From Annona cherimola (lineage: Eukaryota > Streptophyta > Magnoliopsida > Magnoliales > Annonaceae), in contig CM059974.1 in NCBI GenBank assembly GCA_030490835.1, forward strand, positions 5,339,501 through 5,403,500: a DNA stretch of 64,000 nucleotides, given 5' to 3'. Position numbers and translations under genes: made by a program. This document shows, piece by piece, positions 47,265 to 60,352 of this stretch; position 1 is the stretch's first letter; every line of letters starts with the position of its first letter. The notes beneath the pieces are model-generated. The model ran no database searches and was not told the DNA's origin. It worked only from the letters and a program-made list of their open reading frames with translations.

Positions 47265-48740
47265 TAATATTTTCATATAATCAAGCTATATATAAGCAAT
47301 TTCATATGATCTCATTCATTTTTCTAACTTGACTATTGATAAAAAAAATTTACTCGTTCATTGTAACTTTATTTATTTAGCCAAAAAACTAAATTTCGTC
47401 AAATTAAAAATTCATGTGGACCATTTTTGCTTAGAAATCTATATATTTACAATATAAATTATGAAAAATAGTTATATTCATTCACATGTGTATTATAATA
47501 TAAAAATGATTTATTAATCATTTATTCACATAATATGATATTTCTATAGTTTAGAATTTGAAAACATGACTTTAAAAGTGTGTTTACAAAATAATAAAAT
47601 TTTGAATAAAATATTTTTTATGTTAAATTTTTAAAAATGTAAAAAATTAATGTAATATAATATGAGTAATTATGAGTAATAAAAAGAATAAAGTTAAAAT
47701 ATATATATTGTTTATATGAGTAATTGTGCAAAAATGATTAAAAACATAAATTTTTATAGTAAAATGTAAATAAATAATTAAAAATATGATAATTGTGAAC
47801 AAAAATTAGATTAAAAGGTTTTAGGGCACATTTGGCAACAAGCATAACTTTTCAACATAAAATTTTTCATTCTAAAACTTTTTACCTTTCATAATTATCA
47901 TATTTTTTAACTACTTATTCACATCCACTTATACAGCTGCGGTATTTTTTAATCATTTCTACATAACCGCTTTAGGCAACTAACCTATCTTTTTAAATTT
48001 TATTCTCTTTATTTTCATTGTTACATCTATCATATCACATAATTTTCTCTTATTTCAAAAAAAATTTCGAAAATATTTTTATCAAAAATTTATGACTTCC
48101 TAAGTGCACTTTTAATTTAAAAAGTTTACGGGATAACCAAACATGCCCTAAAATTAATACTTAGCATCAAATTACTTTATCACACTGGTTTTATGTGTTT
48201 GTAGATAAAACTTGTGAACATCAATACTAAAAAAATTATGAATGAATATAAACAATGTTAGATACTTTCATAATTATAAAAGTAAAAAAGAAATGAATGA
48301 GGTTATGTCAAACTGGAGTTTCATATAAGTAAAAGTAGCAAGTACTGCTATCAAATTAACATAAAAAGTATTTTACAACTAAATATTAATTCTAATATTG
48401 TATTTTCAATTTTTTTATGTAGCATATTTTCAATACTTAAATTATCTAAAACATCGTTATTACATAGATAAATAATTATATAAATCACTGTCGTATTCTA
48501 ATACATATTTAAATATATCTAAATATTTTTTATAATTTATACATGAATTTATTTTTTTAATAAAATTATATTTTTAATAAACGTGATCCTTGTAAATATT
48601 TGAATTGGATGAAAATTCGTTTAACTAAACAAATGGTGCTAAGTGTGATGCATGGAGTGAATTTTCATTAAGCATTAAAATATTAAAAATAAGAAATGTT
48701 GCCTGAAACTATTCATGTAAACCTGATTACATAAAAGCAA
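47265..48740. mobile_element. Decayed family B MITE with nested family G copy
   Basis: The left side (47,265-47,560) repeats family B words (CATTCATTTTTCTAACTTGA, TTATTTAGCCAAAAAAC, GTGGACCATTTTTGCTTAG). The right side (48,590-48,735) shows the inverse (GTGATCCTTGTAAATATTTG, TAACTAAACAAATG). A family G copy lies between at 47,823-48,150, so the older element was split by later insertions. Confidence 0.5.
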
Positions 48741-49385
48741 AATCGAAATTCAAATGGGTGAAATAATTGTACGAAAATATACTAAAATGATTAAAATACA
48801 TTGATAATACTAGAAAAATAAAATTGTTAAGTAATTAAAATATTTAATTATATCTAAAAATGTACAAAAAGAAGTAATTTTTTATACTTTTACATGTTCT
48901 AACTTCTAAGGCGAACCCGTATTAGTAAATGATAAATTGTACTGAAAATGAGAAAATGAGAAAAAGTATTGCCAATGCCCTTTGCTGGGCATCACAGGAC
49001 AGATGTTCAAGCTCTACATCAGAGTCGAACCTAGGCAGATGGAAGCATTGCCAATGCCCTGCCCAACCAGGATGGGGTGAAGTAGTGAAATTTTTAGATA
49101 GTAGTCTTTATGAGATACTGATTTTTTGTTATTAATTACATTTCCCACGGTAATTTTATATTTAAATTTCACCCTAAACTCTTTATTATTAACGTTCGCG
49201 ATGTTATTTTATTTGTCATGTTTCATGTTACGTTATTTTCACTGGATTACCGCCCGTACTTTTTACCTTGTTGGATGGGGTAGATTGTATTCAGGTTAAC
49301 GGGTGGGGTATTGAAGAATAATAATTGTTAACACGGTTAAAACGAGGGGTGGATATGCCATGTTTTAACCAGCAATTTCTACGCG

Positions 49386-49497
49386 TGCAATTATTTCACA
49401 GATACTGCCGGAATAAGTGTTCTCGTCCTCTCCAACATGAATGCAATTATTTCACATATACTGCTGTAATAAGTGTTCTCGTCCTCTCCAACGTGAA
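49386..49497. repeat. 56-bp tandem duplication
   Basis: Two units each start TGCAATTATTTCACA and contain GTGTTCTCGTCCTCTCCAAC; period 56 bp with a few mismatches. Next to an ACCGG repeat. Confidence 0.85.
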
Positions 49498-49507
49498 TGA
49501 CATCCAC

Positions 49508-49692
49508 AGTGTTTTAAGAACCGGACCAAACCGGACGGTTGAACCAGTCAGACCGTGAACAGGTTATGTTCTGGTTCGCTGGTTTTTTCGGTTCAACTGA
49601 GGTTAACATTGTCAGTTTGCACCGGTCGAATCAGAAAAATCAAGAACCTGTCGCAAAATCAATTTATTGTCCAGTTCGATTTTCAAAACATG
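49508..49692. repeat. ACCGG-rich dispersed repeat, copy 3
   Basis: Opens GTTTTAAGAACCGGACC and closes with CAGTTCGATTTTCAAAAC. Matches 28,857-29,030 word by word (GGTTGAACCAGTCAGACCG, GGTTCGCTGGTTTTTTC, CACCGGTCGAATC). Confidence 0.65.
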
Positions 49693-49787
49693 GGTTGCTT
49701 CTCCCGTTTAGACCGTTGGCCCATCAATTTGCTGTCTTTATTTTGCAACCATTACGATTCTTATTGAATCACCGACGCAGACATATA

Positions 49788-49837
49788 GACAATTAATCTC
49801 TCAGAGGGACAATTAATCTCTCAGAGGGACAATTAAT
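49788..49837. repeat. 20-bp tandem repeat
   Basis: GACAATTAATCTCTCAGAGG occurs twice in a row, then a partial third unit begins. Confidence 0.85.
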
Positions 49838-51650
49838 GACGGTTCTTTTTATCAACCGATGGGCCTTCTCAATGCCGTGTCAAAATTAAAACCGATTTAA
49901 TGGTTTCCCACTTCACTTCAACATTTCCTTCGAATCTTTTGTTTTTCATACTCATCATGATACTCGCGTAGATATTAGTATTATTTTTGCTTGTAAGTTT
50001 TATATTTTTACATGTTTTATAAGTCCTGCATACAATCCGGGCCCACATACGGCATACCTGCAAGAGGGGGTGAAAATATTCAGAAAAGCTTAATTAATAC
50101 AGCTTGAATGGGATAACGATGTGGAGTGGAAAAAAATTATTATCGTGTAGTGAGAATTAAAATAAAGGTACATAGAAATTGAGAAAATTTGTGTTACAGA
50201 TAGAGAAAATAAGTTATCAATTTTTTGGATTGGAAAAAAGTATATGCTCAAAATATAAAATTTTATCTCATCCTCATCTTACCGAGATGCTAGCAATCAA
50301 TCAATAATAGTGGATCCTTGTTTGCTTGAGCAATGGGAATTTAAAGCGATGGTAAAAAGTCCAAGCATAAAAGTGGCTGGGCTAGGTAAAGATCAGCACT
50401 TTAATGAGATGAGTTTTATCTTTCTACACAGGTTAATCTCTTGTATATCAGCTTACAACGAAAATTTCAAACTGAATGGCAATCTGGGGATTAAATACAA
50501 AATGCCATTGACTCTCAAAATGACATTTTTTTTGTCTGACAAAACAAAATGACACATTATCTAAGGACATTTGAAAGTATAGAAATAATGCAATGACAAT
50601 TAAGCAATATGCGAATCTTTGTTTTTTCTTCATCCGAGGGCATTCGTTGGGGTTTAGCATTTGAAGACTGATGGGAATAGATATGCCACGAATAAAATGA
50701 GAATAAAGTAAGAATAAATAAAATAATCACAAGAAAATATATAAAAATAATCAACATATAAAAGTAAAAATAAAAATAGTAATTAGATAATTAATGTTTT
50801 TGACTTTTCTATCTCTGCTCATTTTATTCTATTTTATATTACCAAATGCTTCGTAAAAGGATATATTTTTCATTACTCTATATATTTTATATAACTTGAT
50901 ATTTTAACAATCTAATTATATGACTTCTCTACTTCTCTATTATTAATTATATATTCTGGTCTCGCATTTTTCTATCATTACCAAACTATTTTATTTTTTA
51001 TATTATACAGTTTAATTATCCTTTCATGTAGTTTCACATCATTGGCTTATTTGGCCTGTTCTTATTTTTAAAGCGTTCAAATATTCCAAACATAAGCGGT
51101 TCTGATGTATTTGCCTAAATTTACAAATTAAGGATCAACTTAGCACGAGGCAAAGAAGAAGTGAAATTTTCATGAAAAGAATTTAGATGAAATGGATAAT
51201 TGTGGGAGAGAATGATGTAACATAATATAGGTAATGATTGGTAACGAAGGAAATTGATAAAATAAATACGATAATAAAGATAAAACGGAAATGATAGTTG
51301 CATGGAAATATGTTGAAAATAATTGAAATGTAGTTATAATAATAAAAAATAAAGTAATTAAATTAAGATGTGAATTGTATTTTAAAAGTATGTAGGATGA
51401 AACTTTTTTTTTACCTCATACAGAGTGGGCCCTATGAATAATTTTAATTAAAGCGGGAACTCAGTGAAATCAGATTAATACGTCTGCTTTGAAACCGTGC
51501 ACGACTATTTATGATGCAATTGAATTGGATCATTAAAAATGCAATAAAGCTGCCTTTATATGAAAATTAAGCAATCCTGGCGTGCAACAAATGTATCTGA
51601 ACTGAATGCATTTAAAATTTGCAGTACGATAACGATCGGTTTCTATTAAG
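49838..51650. other. AT-rich intergenic DNA, no gene recognised
   Basis: Contains weak family G-like stretches (about 51,060-51,400) but no supported gene. Confidence 0.45.
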
Positions 51651-51657
51651 GTGATTT

Positions 51658-51916
51658 TTTTATTTTTTTTATTGATATTATATACACCTGTGACATCTTG
51701 ATATTACAAATCAAACTCATTCACAACCCTCACAATGGAGAGACATATTAAAGATACCCTCGTACTTGAGTGACTAAGTATAAATACCTCAATAACAAGA
51801 AGGACACATGCAAGGGGTTACAAAAGCCCACACCAAATGCTACATGTGGGTTTCGAACCCACAACCTGACAGCACCCCAACCGGTGCTGCCACCTAACCT
51901 CAGTTGGCCTATTACA
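51658..51916 (-). mobile_element. tRNA-derived SINE with A-rich tail and target duplication
   Basis: Minus strand: a head with GGTTAGGTGGCAGCACCGG, a B box GTGGGTTCGAAACCCAC (core GGTTCGAAACC), a unique body (GTGTGTCC-type word followed by TTATTGAGGTATTTATAC) and an A-rich 3' tail at 51,658-51,671. GTGATTT is repeated at 51,651-51,657 and 51,917-51,923. About 259 bp, distinct from the Au family. Confidence 0.7.
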
Positions 51917-51940
51917 GTGATTTAAAGAGTGTATCTTGTG

Positions 51941-52337
51941 GTGGAGTGATTCTATTAGCCTGGGCTAAGTAAATGACCCACTTAGCCCACCTCAAAAAAC
52001 CTATTTACAATAAAAAAATTTATTTTTTTTTCATGTACTTGTTTATCTAAGTGTATTTAATATATAGACCAAGTTTTACCATTTTTGAATATGTTTATCT
52101 ATTTTTTTGAGATTTTCAAACATCTATGTGTATATATGCATTTAAAATACATTTATTTTCAAAAATTTAAAAAAAATATATGCACATTTTCAAAAATGGT
52201 AAAATTTGGTCTATATGTTAAATACACTTAGATAAACAAGTGTATAAAGAAAAAAATAAAAACAAATTATTTTAAATAGGTTTTTTGAGATGGACTAAGT
52301 GGACCATTTACTTAGTCCGGACTAATAGAATCACTCC
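51941..52337. mobile_element. Fold-back MITE with 11-bp imperfect target duplication (family F, copy 1)
   Basis: Near-perfect inverted arms: GGAGTGATTCTATTAG at the left tip and CTAATAGAATCACTCC at the right, then GGTTTTTTGAGATGG against CCACCTCAAAAAACC and TGTTTATCTAAGTGTATTTA against its inverse. Flanks TGTATCTTGTG (51,930-51,940) and TGTATTTTGTG (52,338-52,348) differ at one base. The length fits Mutator-like MITEs. Confidence 0.8.
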
Positions 52338-53214
52338 TGTATTTTGTGATGGTCTTTGTCGTTATAAAAATGATATATTCGACGAAATAACTGTGCATGA
52401 ACCCAGTCCCATTCGGCCGGATCGAGATTCACACACCAGCCGACCTACGCCGAATAGATTGATCGACTCGGGCGGCGTCAAAGGGCGAAAAATCAAACAT
52501 TTATGAGGTTTGACTCCGCAAGTCAACACCACGCTTCCCGGGATGCGTCATTGAGCATTTTTACAGCCACATTTCGAATTTCGTAAACGTAAAAATACCA
52601 ATGGACAACCGGCCCCTATTTCAAGTGCATTTATTCAATGGTTTGAAATTAAACTGCACATTCTGTTTTAATTATCTCAACCGCGTTGAATGATAAGGCA
52701 ATTCACGGACATGCACTCTAGGCCAGACAAATGTCCAACCAATCCGCACATGCTCTGTACACTTACGTTAGCTACATATGCATGGAAAAACGAATTGATT
52801 ATGATGATATATTCGGTTCAGCAGCTTTTTATTGCGAACATGCTCAAGTTGGGAATTTGTAGGGATGGACTATGGGCACCGATGATTATTTATATTCGAA
52901 ATTCGACGAAAATGGGTGCCACGCCAACACAGGCGTCGTGCAAGTACAAGACATGCGTGCGGCGTGATTCAGACGTCCGGTCATGCACGTCTTAACGAAT
53001 TTTTTATGCGCATTTGGCTATTCACAATTTTCGAATTAAATGCGAAATTAAGGAGATTTTTTGTACTTTAATGAGTAGAATAACCTTTTTATATTAAATG
53101 ATACCAATGCCCAGTATCATAAAACAGTTCGATCATTATCATATTCTCTTTCTTTTTTTCTTTTCTTTTTTTTGTTTATTAAAAAGAACAATTCAGTCGA
53201 TTACTCCAAAGTCG

Positions 53215-54340
53215 AAACTCAAGTATCGTCCCCAAGGCACATGGTTAAGGGATAGAGGTGCAATTCGGGCTCATGAAACTCGGATTTATCTCAACTCTAA
53301 TCCTAACTTTATCTATAAAACATCAACCTTAACCCTAATCCTAATCCTAACCTTATAAGTAAAACCTAAACCCTAACCCTATTTTTGAAAATCGGGCTCA
53401 GGTTGGGTTTCGATTCGAAATTTAGTTTGATAAATTTATATTTTATTTAAGAGTGATAGGTTTAAAATTTTATATGAATGTATAACAATAACAAATTATA
53501 TAAGTAAACATAACAATATATAGTCAAACCATATATTTTTAAAAAACATAACAATATAAAGAAGAGGAGTGATCCTATTAGTCAGGGTTAAACAAATGTC
53601 TCGCTTAGCCTACTTCAAAAAACTCATTTACAATAACTTTTTTTTCTTCATATACTTGTTTATCTAAGTGTATTTAACATATAAACCAAGTTTTACCATT
53701 TTTGAATGTATACATATTTTTTTGAAATTTTCAGACATCTGTGTATATATATATTTAAAATACCCTTATCTTTAAAAATCTAAAAAAATATATGCACATA
53801 TCCAAAAATTGTAAAACTCGTTTTATACATTAAATACAATGAAATAAATAAGTGTATGAAAAAATTTTAAAAATTATTGTAAATGAGTTTTTTGAAGTGG
53901 GCTAAGTGAGACATTTGCTTAGCCCGAGCTAATAGGATCATTCATCTACGAAGAATATCTTTCGAATAAATTTAACACAAAAAACAAGATAAATGAAAAA
54001 GATTATACAAATAACAGATAAATATAAATGAAAATAATATACTTTATTTATAATATAATTACAATATGTCATACATGTATTTAAATATAAATATAAACAA
54101 CATAATATACAAAAAATATAAAGAAATATTGTTTAGATATTATATATAAAATATAATTTATAATAAATATAAAATAAAATCGGGCTCGAGTTCTTCGGGT
54201 TCGGGCTCACTTGAACCTTAACCCTATTATATTTATAAATTGGGTTCACCAGGTTCGGAGTTCTTCGGGCTCGGGTTAGAAAAAAAGTTATAGCAAGTTA
54301 AAAATCGGGTTCGGGCTCAACTCCGCTCAAGTTGTCCTAT
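53215..54340. repeat. TCGGGCTC-rich repeat block with telomere-like words, split by a MITE
   Basis: Outer parts (53,260-53,440 and 54,180-54,325) share TCGGGCTC, GGGTTCGGGCTC and AACCCTA words. At 53,318-53,375 there are degenerate telomere-type units (CCCTAATCCTAATCCTAACC, then AAACCCTAACCCTA). A family F MITE sits between them. Origin unknown. Confidence 0.45.
53566..53944. mobile_element. Fold-back MITE (family F, copy 2)
   Basis: Tips GGAGTGATCCTATTAG and, inverted, GAATGATCCTATTAGC. Arms include GTTTATCTAAGTGTATTTAA and CAAAAAACTCATTTACAATA with their inverses. Same family as 51,941-52,337 but with diverged arms. Confidence 0.7.
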
Positions 54341-54649
54341 TCAAGAAATAAGAGCATGAGATGCGCCTGTGAGTTGTGAGCCATACAGAACGATACACGC
54401 ATGCATTCCAGCTATTGCGTCTCGGCCTCTCTCCCTCCCCACCTTGTTCGCAGTTGCAGCTGGAGGAGCATATTCTCTAGAAACCAACGTAAACAACCAG
54501 GCTCCGTTTGTTGGGAAATTTCTGCAGCAGACGAAAATGCGTACATGCACGCTCACACCTCTCAGGCACTCATCATCAAACAAAAACTACGGTCAGGCGT
54601 GTTCTTCGCACCGGGCGTGTCTGAAAAATAATAAAACGTTTGAAATAAA

Positions 54650-55440
54650 AAATTTTAGCTAACAAATTTAAAAATTTTAAAATGAAAAGAATTATATGAT
54701 ATAATAGGGATAATCGATATAAATAAAGAGAATAAAGTTAAAACTAATAAATTAGTTGTGTGGGTAATGTATAAATAATTGAAATGCATTATAATTATAT
54801 AGAAAGATGTGAAAATTTTATCAAAATATAAGATAGTCGTTGAGAGCTAAAACTTTTATTCAAACAAATTTTAAGTACGGCTAAACACACCAAACACTAT
54901 GAATATATGATTCTCAAAATGATATTACTGCAGGCTGGGATTTTTGATCATGAAAACACAGCATTTTTGACCCGAAAAACACTTTTATCATCGATAAATG
55001 CACACGGTGTTTGGAAGAAGTCAAAGCTGGACTAATCAAGACTTTCACCAATGACCAATTGGTCCTAAAAATCATGTAGACATGACTTAATGTATGCATC
55101 ATCCTAATTATGTCTAATGCAAAATTGAATCACCTTAATTTGAAGGTTGTATTTGGAAAAGTGATAAAACGTTTGATTGAAAAAATTTCAATGTATAAAT
55201 ATTTCAAATGAAAGAAAAATGATATGATATGATATGATAGAAGTAATTATGATAAGCAAAGAAAATAAAATAAAAATTTATAGGTTAATTATATGTATAT
55301 TTGTATAGAAATACTCGAAAATATGACAGTTATATAGAAAGTATAAATAAATAATTAAAATTAAAAATAAGATAGTTCTAGATAGTGAAAATTTTTATAA
55401 TGAAAAGCTTTGGATATAAGCGAACAAACCTTAAATATTT
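54650..55440. mobile_element. Two family G MITE copies
   Basis: Copies at about 54,650-54,905 and 55,142-55,440 carry the ordered family words (GATATAATAGGGATAAT, AAAGAGAATAAAGTTAAAAC; ATGATATGATAGAAGTAATT, AAAGAAAATAAAATAAAAAT). Both are decayed. Confidence 0.5.
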
Positions 55441-55604
55441 TCGATTGATGTAATATTTAATCATTCTTTTTTTATTTTTATTACTTTTAAATTTCTTCAT
55501 TTTCATAACTGAGCCTCACTTGGTTGGTTACAAATGAAGACAACTATAATGTTTGTCTATGTTTGACTTACTATAATACAAAAGTACGATTGTTTCTCTT
55601 CCCC

Positions 55605-55752
55605 GATATGAGAGCAAGGAATTTATAAGATTTTTGTCTCTTATATAAAATAAATTCCCTAATATGAAAGCAAGGAATTTATAAGATTTTTGTCTCTTGT
55701 ATAAAATAAAAGGAATTTATAAGATTTTTGTCTCTTGTATAAAATAAATTAA
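55605..55752. repeat. Three-copy tandem repeat
   Basis: GGAATTTATAAGATTTTTG followed by TCTCTTGTATAAAATAAA (or a close variant) occurs three times, with units of about 45-67 bp of unequal length. Confidence 0.8.
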
Positions 55753-56196
55753 AGTATTTTGTGTCTTTGTATGATAGATGAGAGGTTGTTGTTTCTGTTG
55801 AACTTTATTATAGTATTTGAAATGAATTGTAATATATACACCCAAACAAGAAAAAAACTTATTTTTCATTGATAAGCATAGAGACACGATATCTTTAAAT
55901 TTTCGCAGGGTTTGACAAACTGATATTAAATATAGGCGTGCTTAGCAAGCAATCAATCAAAAGGGTTCTAAAAAAATTGAAAAGGCGAGAAAGTAATGTG
56001 ATACAATAACATCACCAACAGAATAGATGAAGTAGTTATAAGACAAAAATATAAAAACAATTAAAATATAAAAAATAAAACAGTTAGACGATTAGCATTT
56101 GCGCAGGATGTTTTTATTTTCATAGATTATTAAATAAGGAGGTTGGATCATGAGAACGACAGACACGGTAGAGTGATTCGAAGCCAGCTATTTACC

Positions 56197-56420
56197 TCGG
56201 TCTAGATGTTCCTGTCCGAAGACTCCAAACGCACCGAGGTCCGAGAGCATGGCGGTGCCGGCCAACCGCTGCCAACCGCTCCAGTGCAAAATGTCTTTCA
56301 GCGGCAGCAGCGGAGACGCTGCGTTGCTGATCGAGCACAAGCTGGCCCATCGCGACGACGACTGCCGTTCCTCCGCACACAACCACTGTACGGACAGGAC
56401 AGATAAGAAGGAAAAAGTAA
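56197..56420. other. GC-rich island, possible isolated exon
   Basis: A ~220-bp GC-rich block in AT-rich DNA. On the minus strand it is bounded by an acceptor-like TGTCCGTACAG (near 56,389) and a donor-like CCGAG|GTAAAT (near 56,197). All three minus frames and two plus frames are open across most of it, and high GC3 appears in both a minus and a plus frame. I recognise no protein and no partner exons within 5 kb. Confidence 0.3.
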
Positions 56421-56999
56421 GGGTCATCGTGAAGAACGAATCGAGACCGTTAAAAATGCTCGATGGAACCACGAGGCCGCGTACAACGTACAAACCCCCA
56501 AGTGACGCGTGGTGCTTTGGACAAAAGAGAAGTCGGAGGGCATTTTTGCCCACATGCGTGATTAATGGAAGTTTATTTCTGTGTTTATGTTCAAAATATT
56601 TGAAACTAAGGTCATGTCTGGGATTATAAAATGGGAAAAAATTATTATTTTGTAAAATCATGTGTTGGTACATGTGAAAATCATACCACACCATGTATGC
56701 TCGGTACCAAGCGTACCCTGAGGGCTTGTTTGAGGGCTTAAATAAGTAAGGTGGGGGGAGTGACAAATGTTTTCTTCATCGCACTTCCTTGTAAATCATT
56801 TAATAATTTAATGAAAATATTTTTTAATTCTATCTCTACATTCTAATCATTTCTCATTTCAACTATCCTATTTATTCAATTTTTATTTTTATTATTTTAT
56901 ATCAATCGTACATTTTTTAAACTATTACCCTTTTCATTTTTCACAATGTCTCATAATCTTACCAAAGTCACCATTACTAAACATCCTCTAAAACTTATC

Positions 57000-59345
57000 A
57001 ATATCAACGGATATTTTAGTTTTAATTATTTTTCCCACTAATTTTTATACAACTACCATATTTTTTGTTATTTTTTTACATAATTATTCGTACAACTAAC
57101 TTATATATTTTAATTTTATTATTTTTACTCTTTATTGTTATTCATATTATTTCACATCACTTTCTTTAATTTCAATAACTTTTATACTAAAAATTTTTCA
57201 TCAAAAGTTTTATCACTTCTAAAACACACTATAGGGAAGAAATTTTTTTCATGCGATGCGATTTCGTTGGAGCTCATTTTAGATAAAGAGCTATGTCTAG
57301 AGGTCTAGCTTGTGGGTATTCGTGAGTCAACTCATCGAGTATTCTAAAATGGATATGATAAGTTTATATTTTTTAATTTTGGAGTGTTGCATGTTTCAAG
57401 GAAAAAAATACCTATTTCAATTATTATACAGTAGGTTTTAAGGTCTAAGTATCCGAAACTGACTTGAATTATTGATATATGTTCGATATTAATTCTATAA
57501 AATATCTTTTATGGTGAAAGGCATGGATATAATATTTAAAATATAGAAAATTGTTTAATTATCAATTAATTAGTAAACATGGCGAATGTACTTCAAAATT
57601 TATAATACTATCGTCTTGAATTTAGTTTTTTAAATTGAGATTTGTGATAAAATTATAAATTTCAAATATAGGGAATGTTTGTCTTCCAAAAAAATCTTCA
57701 CTATTTATGAATATATTTTTAACTATTTTTTTGCTTTTTCTCATATACCTATTATATATTTCAATTATTTCTACACAATTGCTTATATATTTTAACTTTA
57801 TTATATTTACTTGTCATCATTACTCATACTACATCACATTAGTTTTTTAAAATTTTAAAATTTGTATCCAAAAAATTTTTCATAAGAAATTTTATCACTT
57901 CTCAAATACATCCATAATATAAAAGGATTATTTTAAAAATCGAATTTAAACTGAAAATAGAACTAACCTGACCTTAAAAATAGGATAAATTCTGACTAAA
58001 ACTAACTATAATCAAATAGGATAGTGTATGATTGTTGGAAATATGATAAATGTAAGAACGATTTCGAACTTAACCTACACAATCCAAGTCACACCCTTAG
58101 GAGCATCATATTTATTTGCCCATCTACCACCCTGGCAGAGCTGAAGACTTGATAAACAGGTTTCCGTTTTGACAGCAAAAATCATATTTTCGAATAATCG
58201 CATTTATTCATGAGCACTAAATTTATGTTAATAAAAATTAAATTATTTTCCAATTTTCTAATTAATTTTATCGTACTAATACAGTTAAAATTTTAAAATT
58301 AAATAAATTGTAAATGGACAAAAATATATCAAATAATACACATAATCGTCCGTAACAATCGGGACATTTTTGTCCATTCACCGTTAATTCAGCTGAGAAA
58401 TCAATTATTCTTGTCATGAATAAAATTAATTTGGAAAGTGTGGACATTGGTAATAGATTTTCAAAAATGTTGGTGTGAATGTAGATAATTTAAGTTTTTG
58501 TTGTCTTTTGTTATTGTCCTTTTTTCCATCCATCACACAGGTAGAGATGATCACGGAAATCCGTGACCAGATGCCCGTTTCCACGTTTCTATTAATCCAA
58601 ACTCTAATTTTCCATCAATTACACATTTTAGTTTCTCCAGTGAGAATAGAATAGTACGCACTATACACTTGACCATGCGAAAAGGAATGCGGAAGATTGG
58701 AACTTTATTTTCTTGGCATCGGGTAAAATTTCTAAAAGAAAATCTTTTGCTATAAAATTTTTTAAAATAAAAGAAATTATATGGTATGACAGCAGTAATG
58801 ATAACAAATAAAAATAATAAAATTTAAATAGACTTGATAACAAGTAATGATAACAAGGGATGTGTTTCAGAAGTGGTAAAATATTTGAGTAAAAATTTGT
58901 TGTATGCAAATTTTTAAATAGGAGAAAGAGACCTAATATGACAGAGTGATGATTGAAAAATATGACAGTTTATGAAAAATCATAAATAAATAATTAAAAA
59001 TATAGTAGTTATGTAGAAAAATGTGATAAATGATTTAAAAGTACGATAGTTACAAATAGTGAAATATTTTATATTAAAAAATTTTAGTTCAAAATTTTTT
59101 ATATAAAACAAATACGCATAAGGTAGCTGTATATCAAATGTAAATAAATAATTCAAAATAGGATAATTACAAAGAAAGATGTAAATAAACGTTTAAAAAT
59201 AGAATAGTTACATTGATAATAGTGAATAAATAATTCAAAAGTAAGATAATTATACTAGAAGATGTGTATAATCTATTAAAAACAAGGTAACGATGGAGAT
59301 CAACAGTTTTAAGATGATAAGTTTTTATAATTGCCGAATACACCC
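57000..59345. mobile_element. Cluster of decayed family G MITEs
   Basis: Copies at about 57,000-57,235, 57,690-57,915, 58,855-59,105 and 59,105-59,345. Recurrent words are ATAATTATTCGTACAACTAA or its inverse, TTTATCACTTCTAAAACAC and AATTAAAAATATAGTAGTTA-like text. No coding frame in the interval. Confidence 0.45.
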
Positions 59346-59534
59346 ATCGATCATGAGTACGGTTCAGATAATGTTCGATATAGGCATATCCAAATCTAAT
59401 GTTCCAGCAGAGTATAAAAACTGATGGGAGGAAGAAAAATCCAACTCAACCTCCTGCCATTCTTGGACGGATTATTTATTTATAGTCCTGCTATGTATGA
59501 TTCTTCTCGCCCATGCTCTTCATCGGACACAGTT

Positions 59535-59865
59535 GAACGCACCTGGGTACACTTAGATTCGGTGCACTTGAGTGGATTTAACTTATTTTTAATTTTTTCA
59601 AAATTTTCATAAATTTGTTAATTTTAGTATATTTAACACGTGTATCAATTTTCATCATTTTTGAAGTTTTTTTTAGATATTTTTAAAATTTTTTAAATTT
59701 TTTAAATTTTGAATGCCATTGAGTTTTAAAAAATAAAAAAAGTAAAAATCGACACACATGTTAAGTACATTTAGATTAATAGTTGCATTTAAAAAAATTA
59801 AAAAATGAGTACTTGCATTATGTGCACCGAGTTTGATTGCACATAGGTGTATGTAACTGAGGTCT
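59535..59865. mobile_element. Decayed family C MITE
   Basis: Left end GAACGCACCTGGGTACACTT and right end TGATTGCACATAGGTGTATG are imperfect inverses. TGAATGCCATTGAGTTTT inside matches the family C interior word TGCCACTGATTTT. Confidence 0.5.
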
Positions 59866-60352
59866 ACTCTTCATAACCACCTGAAATTCATAAATACACC
59901 AATATCAATCTGAATAACGGCACAATGGATAACATGCATGGGAAACATGACATGAGAAACCATTATATTGCAGATTTCTAGGTTTATCATTTCTTGACTA
60001 ATCATTATATTTTTCACTTTTATCTATATATTCTAATTATTTTTTTATAACTACATTCCTATTTCAAATTTACATCTATCATTTCATATCAATGATACAA
60101 CTCCTAAAATATTCTATTTTCAACTTCACACCCTCATCCCACAATTCCTACCTCTTTCACATTACAAGACATCCCCCGTGTCTACAAAACAGGTCAATGA
60201 TTTTTTTTTTTTTTATTTGAAGAGAAACATGTCTATGATAAATAGAAAATTATTTTATTCTCAGTTTCAGGAAATTATTCATGGGAATTACACGTCGAAA
60301 ATTCTAACCGCGGGATACTCTTTGCCCGCGTGACCAAACATTCCCATAACTT

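Noticed and set aside
51850..51905. Functional tRNA gene suggested by the GGTTCGAAACC box
   Set aside because: No cloverleaf with acceptor stem pairing; the A-rich tail and target duplication identify a SINE.
54369..54662. 97-codon plus-strand and 80-codon minus-strand frames
   Set aside because: Mutually overlapping, no domain, and no splice-linked neighbours.
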